Source: Nitrospirillum amazonense (GTDB lineage Bacteria > Pseudomonadota > Alphaproteobacteria > Azospirillales > Azospirillaceae). Taken from it: DNA of 64,000 nucleotides. Numbering within the stretch: the first letter of the stretch is position 1; each line of letters starts with the position of its first letter. The translations under genes and the position numbers were made by a program. The notes under the pieces are model-generated. The model ran no database searches and was not told the DNA's origin. It worked only from the letters and a program-made list of their open reading frames with translations. The stretch covers positions 1 to 64,000 of the forward strand of contig NZ_VITV01000003.1 of NCBI RefSeq assembly GCF_007828035.1, read 5' to 3'. Below are positions 31,401 through 43,620 of the stretch, piece after piece.

Positions 31401-32702
31401 CAGCCGGGTGGCCAGCGCCCCCAGCTTGTGGCCGTCGCCCCGCCAGAAGTGGCGCACGTCGTCACGGAAGCGGTCGTTCCATTCGCCCCAGCCGGCGGGG
31501 AAGCCGCCGGGACGGTAGCCGCCGGGGCCGATGTCCCACGGCTCCGCGATCAGTTTCAGGTCGCGTAGCAGCGGATCCTGGGACAGGGCGGACAGGAAGG
31601 CGCCGTTGGGGTCGAAGCCACTGTCCGTCCGTCCCAGGGTGGCGGCCAGATCGAAGCGGAAGCCGTCCAGGCCAGCCCGGGTCGCCCAGGTGCGCAGCGC
31701 GTCCAGCGCCAGCCGCATCATTGCCGGCCGCTCGACAGGCAAGGTGTTGCCGCAGCCGGTGTCGTTCACATAATAGCGGCGATCATCGGGGCGCAGGCGG
31801 TAGTAGCTGGCGTTGTCCAGGCCGCGCAGGCTGAGGGTGGGACCCAGTTCGTCGGATTCGGCGGAGTGGTTCAGCACCACGTCCAGGATGACCTCGATGC
31901 CGGCGGCATGCAGGGCGGCCACGGCGGCGCGCACCTCCGCCCACCCGCCCGGTGCCAGCCTAGGATCGGGCGCACAGAAGGCGATGGGGTTGTAGCCCCA
32001 GGCGTTGCGGAGGCCCAGCGGCGCCAGGTGGCGTTCGTCCGCCCAGGCCATGGCTGGCAGGATTTCCAGCGTGGTGACGCCCAGCCGCTTCAGGTAGTCC
32101 ACCGCCGCCGGGTGGCCCAGCCCGGCGAAGGTGCCGCGCAGCGCCTCCGGCACCTCAGGATGCAGGGCAGTGTAGCCCTTCAGGTGGCATTCGTAGATCA
32201 CGGTGCGGCCCCAGGGTACGCGCGGGCGCGTCACCGGGCCGGGATCGAACGGCCCCTCCACCAGCGCCTTGGGCACGAAGGGGGCGCTGTCCACCGCGTC
32301 GGCGGCCAAGTCGGCGTCCGGCTCCCCCGGCTTGTGGCCGAACTGGGCGGGATGGGGCAGGAAAGGCCCGTCCAGCCGGGTGGCGTGCGGGTCCAGCAGC
32401 AGCTTGGCCGGGTTGAAGCGGTGGCCGGCGCGGGGATCGAAGGGGCCATGGGCCCGCAGGCCATAGCGCTGCCCCGCGCGGATGCCCCGCACGAAGCCAT
32501 GGAAGACGTCGCCCGTACGCTCCGTCAGGGCGACGCGGACGGTTTCAGTCGGCGCCTCGCCTTCGGTTCCCGCGTCGAACAGGCACAGCTCAATGGCGGT
32601 GGCGTGGGCGGAATGGACGGCGACGTTGATGCCGTGCGCCGTCAGGGTGACGCCCAGCGGCTCGGGGGTGCCGGGGCCATCGGCGGGGCGGCGGACGCTC
32701 AC
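28485..32702 (-). CDS. Fused glycogen debranching enzyme GlgX and 4-alpha-glucanotransferase MalQ
   Basis: A 1405-residue two-enzyme protein. Residues about 1-660 are a GH13 debranching enzyme with a CBM48-type start ([28 protein letters not shown]), the nucleophile in [10 protein letters not shown] (Asp351) and the acid/base in [13 protein letters not shown] (Glu387). Residues about 690-1405 are a GH77 amylomaltase: [15 protein letters not shown] (Asp1170), [10 protein letters not shown] (Glu1218) and [12 protein letters not shown]. It would remove branches left by the phosphorylase and recycle the maltooligosaccharides. These are usually two separate genes. The GTG at 32702 overlaps the glgA stop (GTGA), so it is coupled to glgA. 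No stop or frameshift separates the halves. It is the last gene of the glg operon. Confidence 0.93.
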   Translation of the reverse strand: MSVRRPADGPGTPEPLGVTLTAHGINVAVHSAHATAIELCLFDAGTEGEAPTETVRVALTERTGDVFHGFVRGIRAGQRYGLRAHGPFDPRAGHRFNPAKLLLDPHATRLDGPFLPHPAQFGHKPGEPDADLAADAVDSAPFVPKALVEGPFDPGPVTRPRVPWGRTVIYECHLKGYTALHPEVPEALRGTFAGLGHPAAVDYLKRLGVTTLEILPAMAWADERHLAPLGLRNAWGYNPIAFCAPDPRLAPGGWAEVRAAVAALHAAGIEVILDVVLNHSAESDELGPTLSLRGLDNASYYRLRPDDRRYYVNDTGCGNTLPVERPAMMRLALDALRTWATRAGLDGFRFDLAATLGRTDSGFDPNGAFLSALSQDPLLRDLKLIAEPWDIGPGGYRPGGFPAGWGEWNDRFRDDVRHFWRGDGHKLGALATRLAGSADLFGAKRRPSRSINFIVAHDGFSLADLVSYQAKHNEANGEHNRDGTDDNSSWNHGVEGPSDDPAVISARRRDMRALIATLTVARGTPMLGMGAEAGRTQDGNNNAYAQDNRLNWLDHGAIDASLYDFTRRVIALRQAHPALRADHFLTGEPDTAGVPDVEWLRADGHALSGGDWDGEGPLVAVFAAPAGTGDIDRVAVIVNRAWEARTITPPWNRTGHGWRRVLDSGTEADGDGDDTPVDGPFPVGPRSVLVLAEQPADEGRRRSPPTADLLDRYARAVGIAPDWWDEMGGHHPVPDQTKRALLGAMGLDAETLGAVRDGLERLSEEGPFRPLPRTVVGTAARPLRLVVPLPDMPALDLALRLEDGTARMLKVALDGRRLPVTAPDGRRCTMVEVTLDALPAGVHRLCLANRPEIAATLVVAPPRAYQPPTLVGAPRFGIGAHLYALRRAGDQGVGDFTTLARLGAGAGAQGAATVGINPLHALFGGDRDRASPYQPSDRRFLDPLYIDLADLGEADPAGAAAATVAAEGAALDQLSARRAIDYPGVWALKRRALAAAHAGFRDLTRRQPDHALARDLAAFVHAGGESLQRFARFEALAEMHAGPWAHWPEVARVADAPVAPEGMDFSLWLQWLADRQLAAADQAARQGGLQLGFYRDLAVGAAFDGAETWGNRAEFALDASIGAPPDLFSAEGQVWNLPPPNPLAQEANAGAAFAELLAANMRHAGLLRIDHVMGLKRLFWVPKGAAGRDGAYVAAPFDLLLARTLLESQRAGVVVVGEDLGTVPEGFRERLGEAGILSYRVLWFEREDGRFRDPARWPANAAACVSTHDLPTLAGWWVGADIAEKHALGLLDDAGEAQARAARREEKRGLLDQLVGAGLLTDGGDLDGELDDTLAAAIHAFVAAAPSTLMLAQVDDLAGEVDAVNLPGTDRERPNWRRRLAPDVNTLLSTSRSRAIMAAVARERR

Positions 32703-34153
32703 GATGCGCGGTTCCCCAGCAGGTCGCGGTACAGGGCGGCGTAGCGGCGGGCCGGATTGGTCCAGGACACATCCGTCGCCATGGCGTTGCGGCGCAGGCG
32801 CTTCCACACCGTCTGGTCGGCATGCAGGGCGGCTGCGCGCTGGATGGCCCCCTCCAGCGCCAGGGTGGTGGTCGGCTGGAAGCGCAGGCCCGTGCCCACG
32901 CCGCTGGCCAGTGCCATCTCGTTGGCGTCGATGATGGTGTCGGCCAGGCCGCCGACGCTGGAGACGACAGGGATGGCGCCATAGCGCAGGGCGTACAGCT
33001 GGGTCAGGCCGCAGGGCTCGAACCGCGAGGGCACGATCAGCGCCTCCGCCCCCGCCTGGATCAGATGGGCCAGCGGCTCGTCATAGCCGATGACGCAGCC
33101 GATGCGGCCGGGGTGGGCCGCGGCGGCGTTGCGGTAGCCGCGCTCCAGCGCGGCCTCGCCGGCGCCCAGCAGCACCAGCTGGCCGCCGGCGGCGATCAGG
33201 GTGGGGATGGCCTCCAGCAGCAGGTCCAGCCCCTTCTGCCAGGACAGGCGGCTGACCACGCCGAACAGCAGGGCGTTGGGGTTGGTGGCCAGGCCGAAGC
33301 GCTCCTGCAGCGCGGCCTTGGCGGCCGCCCGGCCCTTCATCTGCTTGGGCGAGAAGGGGGCGGGCAGGAAGGGGTCGGCGGCTGGGTCCCAGATGGCGGT
33401 GTCGACGCCATTGATGATGCCGCTCAGCTGACCCGCCCGGGCGCGCAACAGGCCGTCCAGGCCCATGCCGGCGTCGGGCCCCCGGATTTCCTGGGCGTAG
33501 GTGGGGGACACGGTGGTGATGCGGTCGGCCAGCTGCAGTCCCGCCTTCAGGTAGCCCACCGCACCGTAATACTCGACACCCTCCATGTTGAAGGCGTGCG
33601 CCGGCAGCCCCAGGCGGGGCAGCAGCGTCGCTTCGAACTGGCCCTGGAAGGCCAGGTTGTGCACCGTCATCACCGTGGCCGGCCGCTGCCAGCCGTCATA
33701 GACCAGATAGGCCGGGGTCAGGCCGGCCTGCCAGTCGTGGGCGTGGACGATGTCGGGCTGGGGCACGCCGCCCCGGCCCAGGCCGATCTCCGCCGCGGCG
33801 CGCGACAGCGCTGCGAAGCGCAGGGGGTTGTCCTGCCAGTCGCGCCCGTCCGGGCCGATGTAGGGGTTGCCCGACCGTGCATACAGGTGCGGGGCGTCCA
33901 CCACGATCAGGTCCAGGCCGTGGGCCGTGCCGGCCACCAGCCGTGCCGGCCCGCCGAACAGGTCGGCGAAGGCATGCACCTCCTGCCCGTCCTGCAGGGC
34001 CTCGGTCACGGCGGGGTAGCCCGGCACCAGGGTGGTGACGGCCACGTCCTCGGCCGCCAGCGCCCCGGGCAAGGCCCCCACCACATCCGCCAGCCCCCCG
34101 GTCTTGATCAGGGGAAACACCTCCGAGGCGACCGAGAGCACGGAAATCGGCAT
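32699..34153 (-). CDS. glgA: Glycogen synthase GlgA
   Basis: A 484-residue GT5 glycosyltransferase that adds glucose from ADP-glucose to glycogen. The ADP-glucose-binding KTGGL motif is at residues 17-21 ([20 protein letters not shown]). The C-terminal GT-B half has [15 protein letters not shown] and [25 protein letters not shown], which holds the catalytic-site EPCG. It lies downstream of glgC on the minus strand, with a 49-base gap, and its stop overlaps the start of the glgX-malQ fusion. The length is normal. Confidence 0.97.
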   Translation of the reverse strand: MPISVLSVASEVFPLIKTGGLADVVGALPGALAAEDVAVTTLVPGYPAVTEALQDGQEVHAFADLFGGPARLVAGTAHGLDLIVVDAPHLYARSGNPYIGPDGRDWQDNPLRFAALSRAAAEIGLGRGGVPQPDIVHAHDWQAGLTPAYLVYDGWQRPATVMTVHNLAFQGQFEATLLPRLGLPAHAFNMEGVEYYGAVGYLKAGLQLADRITTVSPTYAQEIRGPDAGMGLDGLLRARAGQLSGIINGVDTAIWDPAADPFLPAPFSPKQMKGRAAAKAALQERFGLATNPNALLFGVVSRLSWQKGLDLLLEAIPTLIAAGGQLVLLGAGEAALERGYRNAAAAHPGRIGCVIGYDEPLAHLIQAGAEALIVPSRFEPCGLTQLYALRYGAIPVVSSVGGLADTIIDANEMALASGVGTGLRFQPTTTLALEGAIQRAAALHADQTVWKRLRRNAMATDVSWTNPARRYAALYRDLLGNRAS

Positions 34154-34202
34154 GGGGCATCAGTCCTTCAGGCGATCAGGGCAGGCGATCAGGGCAGGCA
34201 AA

Positions 34203-35501
34203 TCAAGCGAGGCGGTCGATCATGGCTTGGGTGATGAGGCAGGTGCCGTTGGCGCTGCGCCGGAAGCGGCGCGCGTCCTCCTCCGGATCCTCGCCCACTA
34301 CCAGGCCGGTGGGGATGTGGACGCCGCGGTCGACGACGACATTGGTCAGCCGGGCCGACCGGGCGACATCGACATAGGGCAGCAGCACGGCGTTTTCCAC
34401 GGAGGAGAAGGAATTGATGCGCACCCCGGTGAACAGCAGCGCCCGCTTCAGCGATGCGCCGGAGACGATGCAGCCCCCCGACACCAGGGAGGAAATGGCC
34501 TGGCCGCGCCGGCCCTCCTCGTCATGGACGAACTTGGCGGGTGGCGTGATCTCGCTGTAGGTCCAGATGGGCCAGTCCTGGTCGTAAAGGTCCAGGCCCG
34601 GCACCAGGTCCGTCAGGTCCAGGTTGGCCTCGGCATAGGCATCCACCGTGCCGACGTCGCGCCAATAGGGCTGGGCCTCAGAGCTGGAGCGCACGCAAGA
34701 GCGGGAGAAGTGGTGGGCCACCGCCTTCCCGTGCTTCACGATGTAGGGGATGATGTCCTTGCCGAAATCGCGGCTGGATCCCGGCGTGGCGGCGTCGCGG
34801 CGCAGCTGGTCGAACAGGAACTCGGTGTTGAAGACATAGATGCCCATCGAGGCTAGGCAGCGGTCCGTGGACCCCGGCATGGTGGGTGGATCCTTGGGCT
34901 TCTCCACGAAGGAGATGATGCGGTCCTCCGCATCCACATGCATGACGCCGAAGCCCTTGGCCTCTTCCTTGCTGACCTCAAGGCAGCCCACGGTGACGTC
35001 GGCGCCGGAGTCGACGTGCTGCTGCAGCATCAACTCGTAGTCCATCTTATAGATGTGATCGCCGGCCAGGATGACCATGTAGCGGGGCTCATAGTCCTGG
35101 ATGATGTCCAGGTTCTGGTAGACGGCGTCGGCCGTGCCCTCATACCAGTGCTCTTCCGACACGCGCTGGGACGCGGGCAGAATGTCGAAGCTCTCGTTCC
35201 GTTCCGGGCGGAAGAAGTTCCAGCCGTGCTGCAGGTGCCGGATCAGGCTGTGCGCCTTGTACTGCGTGGCAACGCCGATGCGGCGGATGCCGGAGTTCAG
35301 GGCGTTGGACAGGGCGAAGTCGATGATGCGCGACTTGCCGCCGAAGTAGACCGCCGGCTTGGCCCGCCGGTCCGTCAATTCCATCAGGCGCGACCCGCGC
35401 CCGCCCGCCAGCACATAGGCCATGGCATGTCGGGCGAGGGGACCGCGGCCGGCGTGACGATCGCTGGTTGCCCTATTGAAACGCTTCGCGGGTCCTGTCA
35501 C
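34203..35501 (-). CDS. glgC: Glucose-1-phosphate adenylyltransferase GlgC
   Basis: A 432-residue enzyme that makes ADP-glucose from ATP and glucose-1-phosphate, the committed step of glycogen synthesis. The N-terminal catalytic part has [25 protein letters not shown] (residues 31-55) and [20 protein letters not shown]; the C-terminus is a left-handed beta-helix with the allosteric region. The GTG at 35501 has a strong GGGAGGAAG upstream; an ATG at 35423 would remove 26 residues including the basic N-terminus often used for allosteric control. It sits between glgB and glgA. Confidence 0.97.
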   Translation of the reverse strand: MTGPAKRFNRATSDRHAGRGPLARHAMAYVLAGGRGSRLMELTDRRAKPAVYFGGKSRIIDFALSNALNSGIRRIGVATQYKAHSLIRHLQHGWNFFRPERNESFDILPASQRVSEEHWYEGTADAVYQNLDIIQDYEPRYMVILAGDHIYKMDYELMLQQHVDSGADVTVGCLEVSKEEAKGFGVMHVDAEDRIISFVEKPKDPPTMPGSTDRCLASMGIYVFNTEFLFDQLRRDAATPGSSRDFGKDIIPYIVKHGKAVAHHFSRSCVRSSSEAQPYWRDVGTVDAYAEANLDLTDLVPGLDLYDQDWPIWTYSEITPPAKFVHDEEGRRGQAISSLVSGGCIVSGASLKRALLFTGVRINSFSSVENAVLLPYVDVARSARLTNVVVDRGVHIPTGLVVGEDPEEDARRFRRSANGTCLITQAMIDRLA

Positions 35502-35561
35502 GTTCTTCCTCCCTGGGGCGGCTATTCGCGCCGCCTGAAATTATCAAGTTTTATCCGTCGC

Positions 35562-37781
35562 TTAGCTTTGATGCTCGTCAAGAGCCAGCCATAGGGTGGC
35601 CAAGGGCGGCAAGGTCACCACGGCCGAGGCCGGCAGGCCGTGTGCGGGCTGGTCGGTGGCCGTCACCGCCCCCAGGTTGCCCATGCCGGTGCCGCCATAG
35701 CCGCCGGCATCGGTATTGAGAATCTCAAGCCATCGGCCCGCCTTGGGCAGTCCCACCCGGTAGTTCGGCCGCGGCACGGGGGTGAAGTTGCACAGCACGG
35801 CCACGGGCCGCGCGCCCTCGCCGCCCAAGCGCAGGAAGGCGAACACCGACTGGTCCTTGTCGTCGGCGACAATCCAGCGGAATCCCTCGGGCACGCAATC
35901 GGTCTCATACAGCGCGCGTTCCCGGCGGTAGCCGGCGTTCAGGTCGCGCACCAGGCGGCGGAGGCCCTCATGCGCCGGATAGGCCAGCAGGTGCCAGTCC
36001 AGGCTCTGCTGGAAATTCCATTCGGCACGCTGGCCGAACTCCTGGCCCATGAACAGCAGCTTCTTGCCGGGATGCCCCCACATGAAGGCGTAGTAGGCGC
36101 GGGCGGTGGCGAACTTCTGCCAGTCGTCGCCCGGCATCTTCTCGATGATGGAGCGCTTGCCGTAGACCACCTCGTCGTGGCTGAGCGGCAGGACGAAGTT
36201 TTCCGAGAAGGCGTAGAGCAGGCCGAAGGTCAGCTTGTCATGGTGCCATTTGCGGTGGACCGGTTCCTTGGACACGTATTCCAGGGTGTCGTGCATCCAG
36301 CCCATGTTCCATTTGAAGCCGAAGCCCAGGCCGCCGGCGTAGGTGGGCTGCGACACGCCGGGCCAGGAGGTGGACTCCTCCGCCACGGTCATGGCGCCCG
36401 GATGCTCGCCATAGACCAGGGTGTTGACGGCTTGCAGGAAGGCCACCGCCTCCAGGTTCTGGTTGCCGCCCTCGCGATTGGGGATCCACTCCCCGTCCTT
36501 GCGGGAATAGTCGAGGTAGAGCATGGAGGCGACGGCGTCCACGCGCAGCCCGTCGACGTGGAAGCGGTCGATCCAGTAGAGGGCGTTGGCCGCCAGGTAG
36601 TTCACCACCTCATGCCGGCCGAAATTGTAGATGGCGGTCTTCCAGTCGGGGTGGAAGCCCTGGCGCGGGTCGGCATGTTCGTACAGCGCGGTGCCGTCGA
36701 ACCGGGCCAGGCCGTGCACGTCGGTGGGGAAGTGGGCGGGTACCCAGTCCAGCAGCACGCCCAAGCCGGCGCGGTGGGCGCGGTCCACCAGCCGGGCGAA
36801 GCCGTCGGGCGTGCCGAAGCGGGCGGTGGGGGCGAACAGGCCGATGGGCTGGTAGCCCCAGGAGGGGTCGAAAGGGAATTCCGAGATGGGCAGGAATTCC
36901 AGGTGGGTGAAGCCCATGTCGGCGGCATAGGGCACCAGCTGGTCCGCCAGCTCATCCCAGGTCAGATAGCGGTTGCCGTCACCCCGCCGCCAGGATCCCA
37001 GGTGCACCTCATAGATGCTGATGGGCGAGCGGCGCGCGTCCATGGTCTTGAGGTGCGCCATGTGGGCGTCGTCAGCCCAGGTGAAATTGTCGGTGCGGGT
37101 GACAACGGAGGCGGTGGAGGGGCGCAACTCGCTGGCGAAGCCGAAGGGGTCGGCCTTCAGCGGCAGCACGGTGTCGTCGGGTCCCACGATTTCGTACTTG
37201 TAGACGGCACCCTGGCCCAGGCCGGGGGCGAAGATCTCCCACACCCCGCTGTCCAGCCGCCGCCGCATCTGATGGCGCCGTCCGTCCCAGCCGTTGAAGT
37301 CGCCCACCACCGACACCCGGCGGGCGTTGGGGGCCCAGACGGCGAAGTGCACGCCGTCCACGCCCTCGTGGGTCTTGAGATGGGCGCCCAGCTTTTCATA
37401 CAGCCGCTTGTGCGTGCCTTCGGCGAACAGATAGTCGTCCATGGGGCCCAACAGGGGGCCGAAGCTGTAGGGGTCGTCGAACTCCCAGGCGCCGCCGGCG
37501 TTGGCGCAGCGCAGGCGGTAGCGGAAGGGGCGCTTGCGCCGGGCGGCCCGGCCTTCGAAGAGGCCGGCGTCATGCACACGGGTCAGCGGCAGGACCAGGG
37601 TGCCGTCGGGGGTCGCCGCCTCCACCGTTTCCGCCCCGGGCACGAAGGCGCGTATGGTGACACCCCGCTCCGACACGTGGGGCCCCAGCACGCCGAAGGG
37701 ATCGTCGTGCCGGGCGCCCAGCAAGGCGTCCATGTCCTCCTGCCGGGCGGTCCAGGATGCCTCGCCTTTGGTCCGCGCCAT
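35562..37781 (-). CDS. glgB: 1,4-alpha-glucan branching enzyme GlgB
   Basis: A 739-residue GH13 enzyme that creates alpha-1,6 branches in glycogen. It has two N-terminal beta-sandwich modules (about 1-220) and a TIM barrel with [22 protein letters not shown] (nucleophile Asp415) and [11 protein letters not shown] (acid/base Glu468). The 53-residue spacing equals that of the E. coli enzyme (recalled from the family). The ATG at 37781 lies after GAGGGAGGCCTG and 10 bases after the glgP stop; the upstream in-frame extension overlaps glgP and is not coding. C-terminal all-beta domain is present. Confidence 0.97.
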   Translation of the reverse strand: MARTKGEASWTARQEDMDALLGARHDDPFGVLGPHVSERGVTIRAFVPGAETVEAATPDGTLVLPLTRVHDAGLFEGRAARRKRPFRYRLRCANAGGAWEFDDPYSFGPLLGPMDDYLFAEGTHKRLYEKLGAHLKTHEGVDGVHFAVWAPNARRVSVVGDFNGWDGRRHQMRRRLDSGVWEIFAPGLGQGAVYKYEIVGPDDTVLPLKADPFGFASELRPSTASVVTRTDNFTWADDAHMAHLKTMDARRSPISIYEVHLGSWRRGDGNRYLTWDELADQLVPYAADMGFTHLEFLPISEFPFDPSWGYQPIGLFAPTARFGTPDGFARLVDRAHRAGLGVLLDWVPAHFPTDVHGLARFDGTALYEHADPRQGFHPDWKTAIYNFGRHEVVNYLAANALYWIDRFHVDGLRVDAVASMLYLDYSRKDGEWIPNREGGNQNLEAVAFLQAVNTLVYGEHPGAMTVAEESTSWPGVSQPTYAGGLGFGFKWNMGWMHDTLEYVSKEPVHRKWHHDKLTFGLLYAFSENFVLPLSHDEVVYGKRSIIEKMPGDDWQKFATARAYYAFMWGHPGKKLLFMGQEFGQRAEWNFQQSLDWHLLAYPAHEGLRRLVRDLNAGYRRERALYETDCVPEGFRWIVADDKDQSVFAFLRLGGEGARPVAVLCNFTPVPRPNYRVGLPKAGRWLEILNTDAGGYGGTGMGNLGAVTATDQPAHGLPASAVVTLPPLATLWLALDEHQS

Positions 37782-37791
37782 CAGGCCTCCC

Positions 37792-40314
<2,523 letters not shown>

Positions 40315-40614
40315 GCTGTCATTCCTTTCGAAGCAAGACATCGCCGCATCAGCTTTGCATGTCTGTTGCACCGCGGCAATATTGACCGACACCATCAGAT
40401 AGGCCGCCACCCGCCCGCGTCACCTCTTTGATATGACAATATTTTGCGGGGGACGCGCCGCCATGCGACGCCCTGTCGGGAAATGGAAATGGGGGCCGCG
40501 GACGGTGGTCTCGGCGGTGGCAACCGTCATCCCTGCCCGCTGGTTCCATCGCGGATACCGGGGGTGGGGCATGAGGCCAGGGGCGGCGCGGCCGAATCAC
40601 GACGGACGGCGCGC
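40315..40614. other. Leader of the glg operon and gap to the mug gene
   Basis: Both neighbours run on the minus strand. The stretch contains the probable promoter region of glgP on its left and the 3' end of the mug gene on its right. Open frames on the plus strand (for example at 40433) have no RBS and no recognisable content. No terminator was seen after the mug gene. Confidence 0.4.
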
Positions 40615-41166
40615 CTATGGCCGGGTGGCAAGAGGCATGCCGCTTTGCCGGTCTTCGGCCACCGCCCGATGGAGACGGCGGTAGGCGCTTACCAACTGTT
40701 CGACGGTAAAGGCCCGGTTCCGCCCACTGGGATTCGGTAAAACCCACACGGTCGCCCCGCCAAAAAGTTGCTTCTGAGGGCCCCACGCGGGGGCGGCCTG
40801 GCCGGACAGGGCGGCATAGGCGGCCTTTCCCAGGAAGGCGACAAAGCGTGGCGCATAATGCGTGATCTTTCGTTCGAAGCGTGCGGTCGCGGCGACGAAC
40901 TCCTGCACCGCCACCTGCGCCCCCTGGGCCGTTGGGCGATCAACGACGGCCGTCAATCCGCACCGGTACTGCAAGATCGACCGGTCGTTCTCGGGCCGGA
41001 TTTCCACCGGTGTGAAGCCGGCGAGGTGGATGACACGCCAGAAACGGTTCCCCCGGCCGAGGAAATGGTGGCCGGCCGCCGCGGCGGCCAGGCCAGGGTT
41101 GATGCCACAGAAGACGACGTCCAGGTCGGGCGCCAGGATGTCCGGCAATGTCGATGTTACCGTCAT
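40615..41166 (-). CDS. mug: Mismatch-specific (G:T/U) DNA glycosylase, Mug family
   Basis: A 183-residue uracil-DNA glycosylase of the Mug/TDG family. The first motif is VVFCGINPGLAAA (residues about 18-30), where the Asn of GINPG positions the catalytic water in E. coli Mug, and the second is LPNPSGRNR near residue 150. It removes uracil or thymine mispaired with G and initiates base excision repair. Its ATG overlaps the TetR gene stop (ATGA), so it is cotranslated with that regulator. The pairing with an efflux regulator is unusual. A TTG at 41172 is an alternative start. Confidence 0.9.
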   Translation of the reverse strand: MTVTSTLPDILAPDLDVVFCGINPGLAAAAAGHHFLGRGNRFWRVIHLAGFTPVEIRPENDRSILQYRCGLTAVVDRPTAQGAQVAVQEFVAATARFERKITHYAPRFVAFLGKAAYAALSGQAAPAWGPQKQLFGGATVWVLPNPSGRNRAFTVEQLVSAYRRLHRAVAEDRQSGMPLATRP

Positions 41167-41786
41167 CCGCAAATGGCACTGACTGCCTTGCGTGCGAATT
41201 CCGCAAGGTCGGCGCGAGGGGTGCCGGACCGGGCCCGGATGGCGATGGTGTGCATCACCGCGGTCGCGAGCGTCGCCAGCGTGGCCGGGTCCGCGTCCTC
41301 CCGCAGCTCGCGATTGTCCCGCGCCATCCGGAACCGCGCCTCGAAGTCCGCGTCGAATTCCAGGAAGCCCGTCATCAGGCTTTCTCTGATTTCGGCGTCC
41401 TCCATCGCTTCCGTGACCGCGGTGCCCACCACGAAACAGCCGCGTGGGCGATCGTCTCCCGAAAAATAGATCGATAGGGCCCCCTCATAGGCCCGCATCA
41501 GCGAATCCGCCAAGGGCCTGTCCTGGGCAAGATCGGCGCGCATGGTGCCCAAGGCGACCTGCCAATAATAAGCCAACGCCTTGAGATAGAGCGAGCGCTT
41601 GTCGCCGAACGCGGCATAGAGGCTGGGCCGGTTCATGCCTGTCGCGGCGGAAAGGTCATCGAGCGAGGTGCCGGAGTAGCCGCTTTTCCAGAATGCGTCC
41701 ATCGCTCGCCGAAGGGCCTCCTCCGGGTCATAGGCGCGGGGGCGGCCGCGACGCTTCGCTTCGTCGCCATCTTTTTTTTGTACCAT
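41163..41786 (-). CDS. TetR-family repressor of the divergent efflux operon
   Basis: A 207-residue protein. The N-terminal HTH (about residues 37-60: SGTSLDDLSAATGMNRPSLYAAFGDKRSLY) is that of TetR/AcrR regulators, with the GRPRAYDPEEALRRAMDAFW helix before it. The C-terminal ligand domain has the RGCFVVGTAV motif of the TetR_C group. The ATG at 41786 is chosen because the family starts just before the GRPR segment; longer in-frame starts would run across the promoter region. It is divergent from the efflux genes at 42046-47553, and a palindrome overlaps their promoter (41830). It is likely a drug- or solvent-responsive repressor of that operon. Confidence 0.88.
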   Translation of the reverse strand: MVQKKDGDEAKRRGRPRAYDPEEALRRAMDAFWKSGYSGTSLDDLSAATGMNRPSLYAAFGDKRSLYLKALAYYWQVALGTMRADLAQDRPLADSLMRAYEGALSIYFSGDDRPRGCFVVGTAVTEAMEDAEIRESLMTGFLEFDADFEARFRMARDNRELREDADPATLATLATAVMHTIAIRARSGTPRADLAEFARKAVSAICG

Positions 41787-41801
41787 ATCGCATAAAATCC
41801 T

Positions 41802-41841
41802 TTGACGCGGGTCTTGGGATGGATATATATACTGAGCAGTA
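41802..41841 (+). promoter_or_regulatory. Efflux operon promoter with TetR-type operator
   Basis: TTGACG (41802-41807) and TATATA (41824-41829 or 41826-41831) are spaced by 16 or 18 bases, a good sigma-70-type promoter reading toward 42046. Directly after it lies the palindrome TACTG-AG-CAGTA (41830-41841), where a repressor would block initiation. The divergent TetR gene starts only 44 bases away, so one bound dimer could control both directions. Confidence 0.65.
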
Positions 41842-42045
41842 CAAAAACAAGGGCAGCGCAGTGCCGCCTTCCTGAAAGAGGTTCCATGATGAACGCGCAA
41901 CGTGAAGGGCCGCCGACGCGCCATTCGGCGCCTCGGCATTCCGGCTCCAGTCCCCCCGGCTGAGGCGACTGCCCGTCGCCGTCATGGGCGACGCTGAAGA
42001 TCACCCCACTGAAAATCCGACCCACTCGACCATGGAGTAAAGGCC

Positions 42046-42417
42046 ATGAATACCCGGACTTTGTCTAATTCGATCAAATACATCACTGCCGCCGTGCTGG
42101 CGGGGGCAGCGGTTCTGGGCGCTCCGGCTGCCTTCGCCGCGGCGGCCACCGCGCCGATCGCGGCCGGGGACGCCGCCGCCGTCCGGCACACCTGCCACCA
42201 GACCCTGGGCCTGACGATCAACGACGTGGACTATGCCGCCTGCGTCACCACGCTGGAACAGGCATTGGCCGTGGCCTTGCCTGCAGAGCGGCACAGTGCG
42301 CCCGGCGGCAGCTCCGCCTGCACCGAGGTCGGCCTGCTGCCCGGCAGCGCGGGCTATGCCCGCTGTGCCGCCAACCTGGAAGGCGCGCTGATCCAGGCCC
42401 GCCTGGCCCCCAATTGA
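42046..42417 (+). CDS. Small exported protein with two Cys repeat units
   Basis: A 123-residue protein with a signal peptide (cleavage near residue 31-33, AAFAAA). The mature part holds two similar units: Cys50 ... LGL ... YAAC66 VTTLEQAL and Cys92 ... VGLL ... YARC107 AANLEGAL. Each has two cysteines about 16 residues apart, so two disulphides are likely in the periplasm. I do not recognise the family. It is the first gene after the TetR-controlled promoter and is followed by the HlyD, MFS and NodT genes, so it may help the pump or bind its substrate. It has an RBS-like GGAGTAAAGGCC before its ATG. Confidence 0.7.
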   Translation: MNTRTLSNSIKYITAAVLAGAAVLGAPAAFAAAATAPIAAGDAAAVRHTCHQTLGLTINDVDYAACVTTLEQALAVALPAERHSAPGGSSACTEVGLLPGSAGYARCAANLEGALIQARLAPN

Positions 42418-42492
42418 CCTGGTTCCGGCCCGCGTCCCCGCGGCAGGGGGCGCGGCCGCCGGATCAACCATCCTCGAACGGGAGGTCCCGTG

Positions 42493-43620
42493 ATGGACGC
42501 GCAAATCGAAAGGCCGCTTGATGTTCACCCGCCGGGGACGGCGGCGGCGAAGCCGGGGAAGAGCCTCAGGGAACGACTGCGCCTGCCCCTGTTTGTGGCG
42601 TTCCCTCTGGTGCTGGCCGCGGCGGGCGCCCGGCTGTACATCGCCGACGAACCCTATGTTTCGACTGACGACGCCTTCGTCCGCATGGCCAAGGAATCGG
42701 TCAACGCCCGTGTTGGTGGCCAGGCTGTCGACGTAGCCGTCAGGGACAATCAGCGCGTCAGCAAAGGGCAACTGCTGTTCCAGATCGATCCCCAGCCTTA
42801 CCGCTTGGTGGTCGACCAAGCGGAGGCGCGGCTCGACACGGCGCGCCTTCAGATCGGCGCGTTGAAGGCGACCTACCGCCAACAGTTGGCGGAGCTGCAG
42901 TCTGCCAGGGACTCCGCCGAATTCTATGATCGCGACTATGCCCGTAAGAAGGCGCTCGTCGCGTCGGATTTCGCCTCGCGCGCCGTTTATGAGCGGGCGG
43001 AGACGGACCTCAAGGTCGCACGCCGGCGCATCTCATCCCTGGAGCAACAAATGGCGAGCACCGTGGTCGCCCTGGACGGGGATCCGGATGTCGCAATCGA
43101 CCGCCACCCGTCTGTGCGTGCGGCCAGGGCCGAACTCGACCGGGCCCGGCTCGACCTCTCCTACACGGCCGTGACCGCGCCCGACGACGGCATCGTGACT
43201 CGGGTCGATGAGCTGCAGGTCGGTGACTTCGTCACCCCCGGCGCACCCGTGTTCACCCTGTTGTCCAGCCAGCATGTCTGGGTGGAAGCCAATTTCCGGG
43301 AAACCGACCTGACCCATATGAAACCTGGCCAGTCCGCGACCATCCGCATCGATGCCTTTCCCAACAGCCGCTTCCGCGCCCATGTCGTCAGCATGAGCCC
43401 GGGCACGGGGTCGGACTTCGCCGTCCTGCCGCCTGAGAACGCGACCGGCAATTGGGTTAAGGTGGTGCAGCGCCTGCCGGTGCGCCTGGAACTCGATGGC
43501 CCGACGCCAAACGGGCCGCTGTTCTCCGGCATCAGCGTCACGGCCCGGGTCGATACCGCGCACCGGCGTAACTGGTTCGCACCTTTTGAGCCCGCGTCCG
43601 GGGCGGGGGGCGCCAAATGA
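42493..43620 (+). CDS. HlyD/EmrA-type membrane fusion protein
   Basis: A 375-residue periplasmic adaptor. One membrane segment (about residues 33-52) precedes a biotinyl-lipoyl-like domain (VNARVGGQAVDVAVRDNQRVSKGQLLFQIDPQPY), a helical hairpin (about 100-190), and the beta-barrel region with LDLSYTAVTAPDDGIVTRVDELQVGDFVTPG. It links the MFS pump at 43617 to the NodT-type outer membrane factor at 45122. The ATG at 42493 has GGGAGG 7 bases upstream; a GTG at 42490 is just before it. The stop overlaps the pump gene by 4 bases. Confidence 0.92.
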   Translation: MDAQIERPLDVHPPGTAAAKPGKSLRERLRLPLFVAFPLVLAAAGARLYIADEPYVSTDDAFVRMAKESVNARVGGQAVDVAVRDNQRVSKGQLLFQIDPQPYRLVVDQAEARLDTARLQIGALKATYRQQLAELQSARDSAEFYDRDYARKKALVASDFASRAVYERAETDLKVARRRISSLEQQMASTVVALDGDPDVAIDRHPSVRAARAELDRARLDLSYTAVTAPDDGIVTRVDELQVGDFVTPGAPVFTLLSSQHVWVEANFRETDLTHMKPGQSATIRIDAFPNSRFRAHVVSMSPGTGSDFAVLPPENATGNWVKVVQRLPVRLELDGPTPNGPLFSGISVTARVDTAHRRNWFAPFEPASGAGGAK

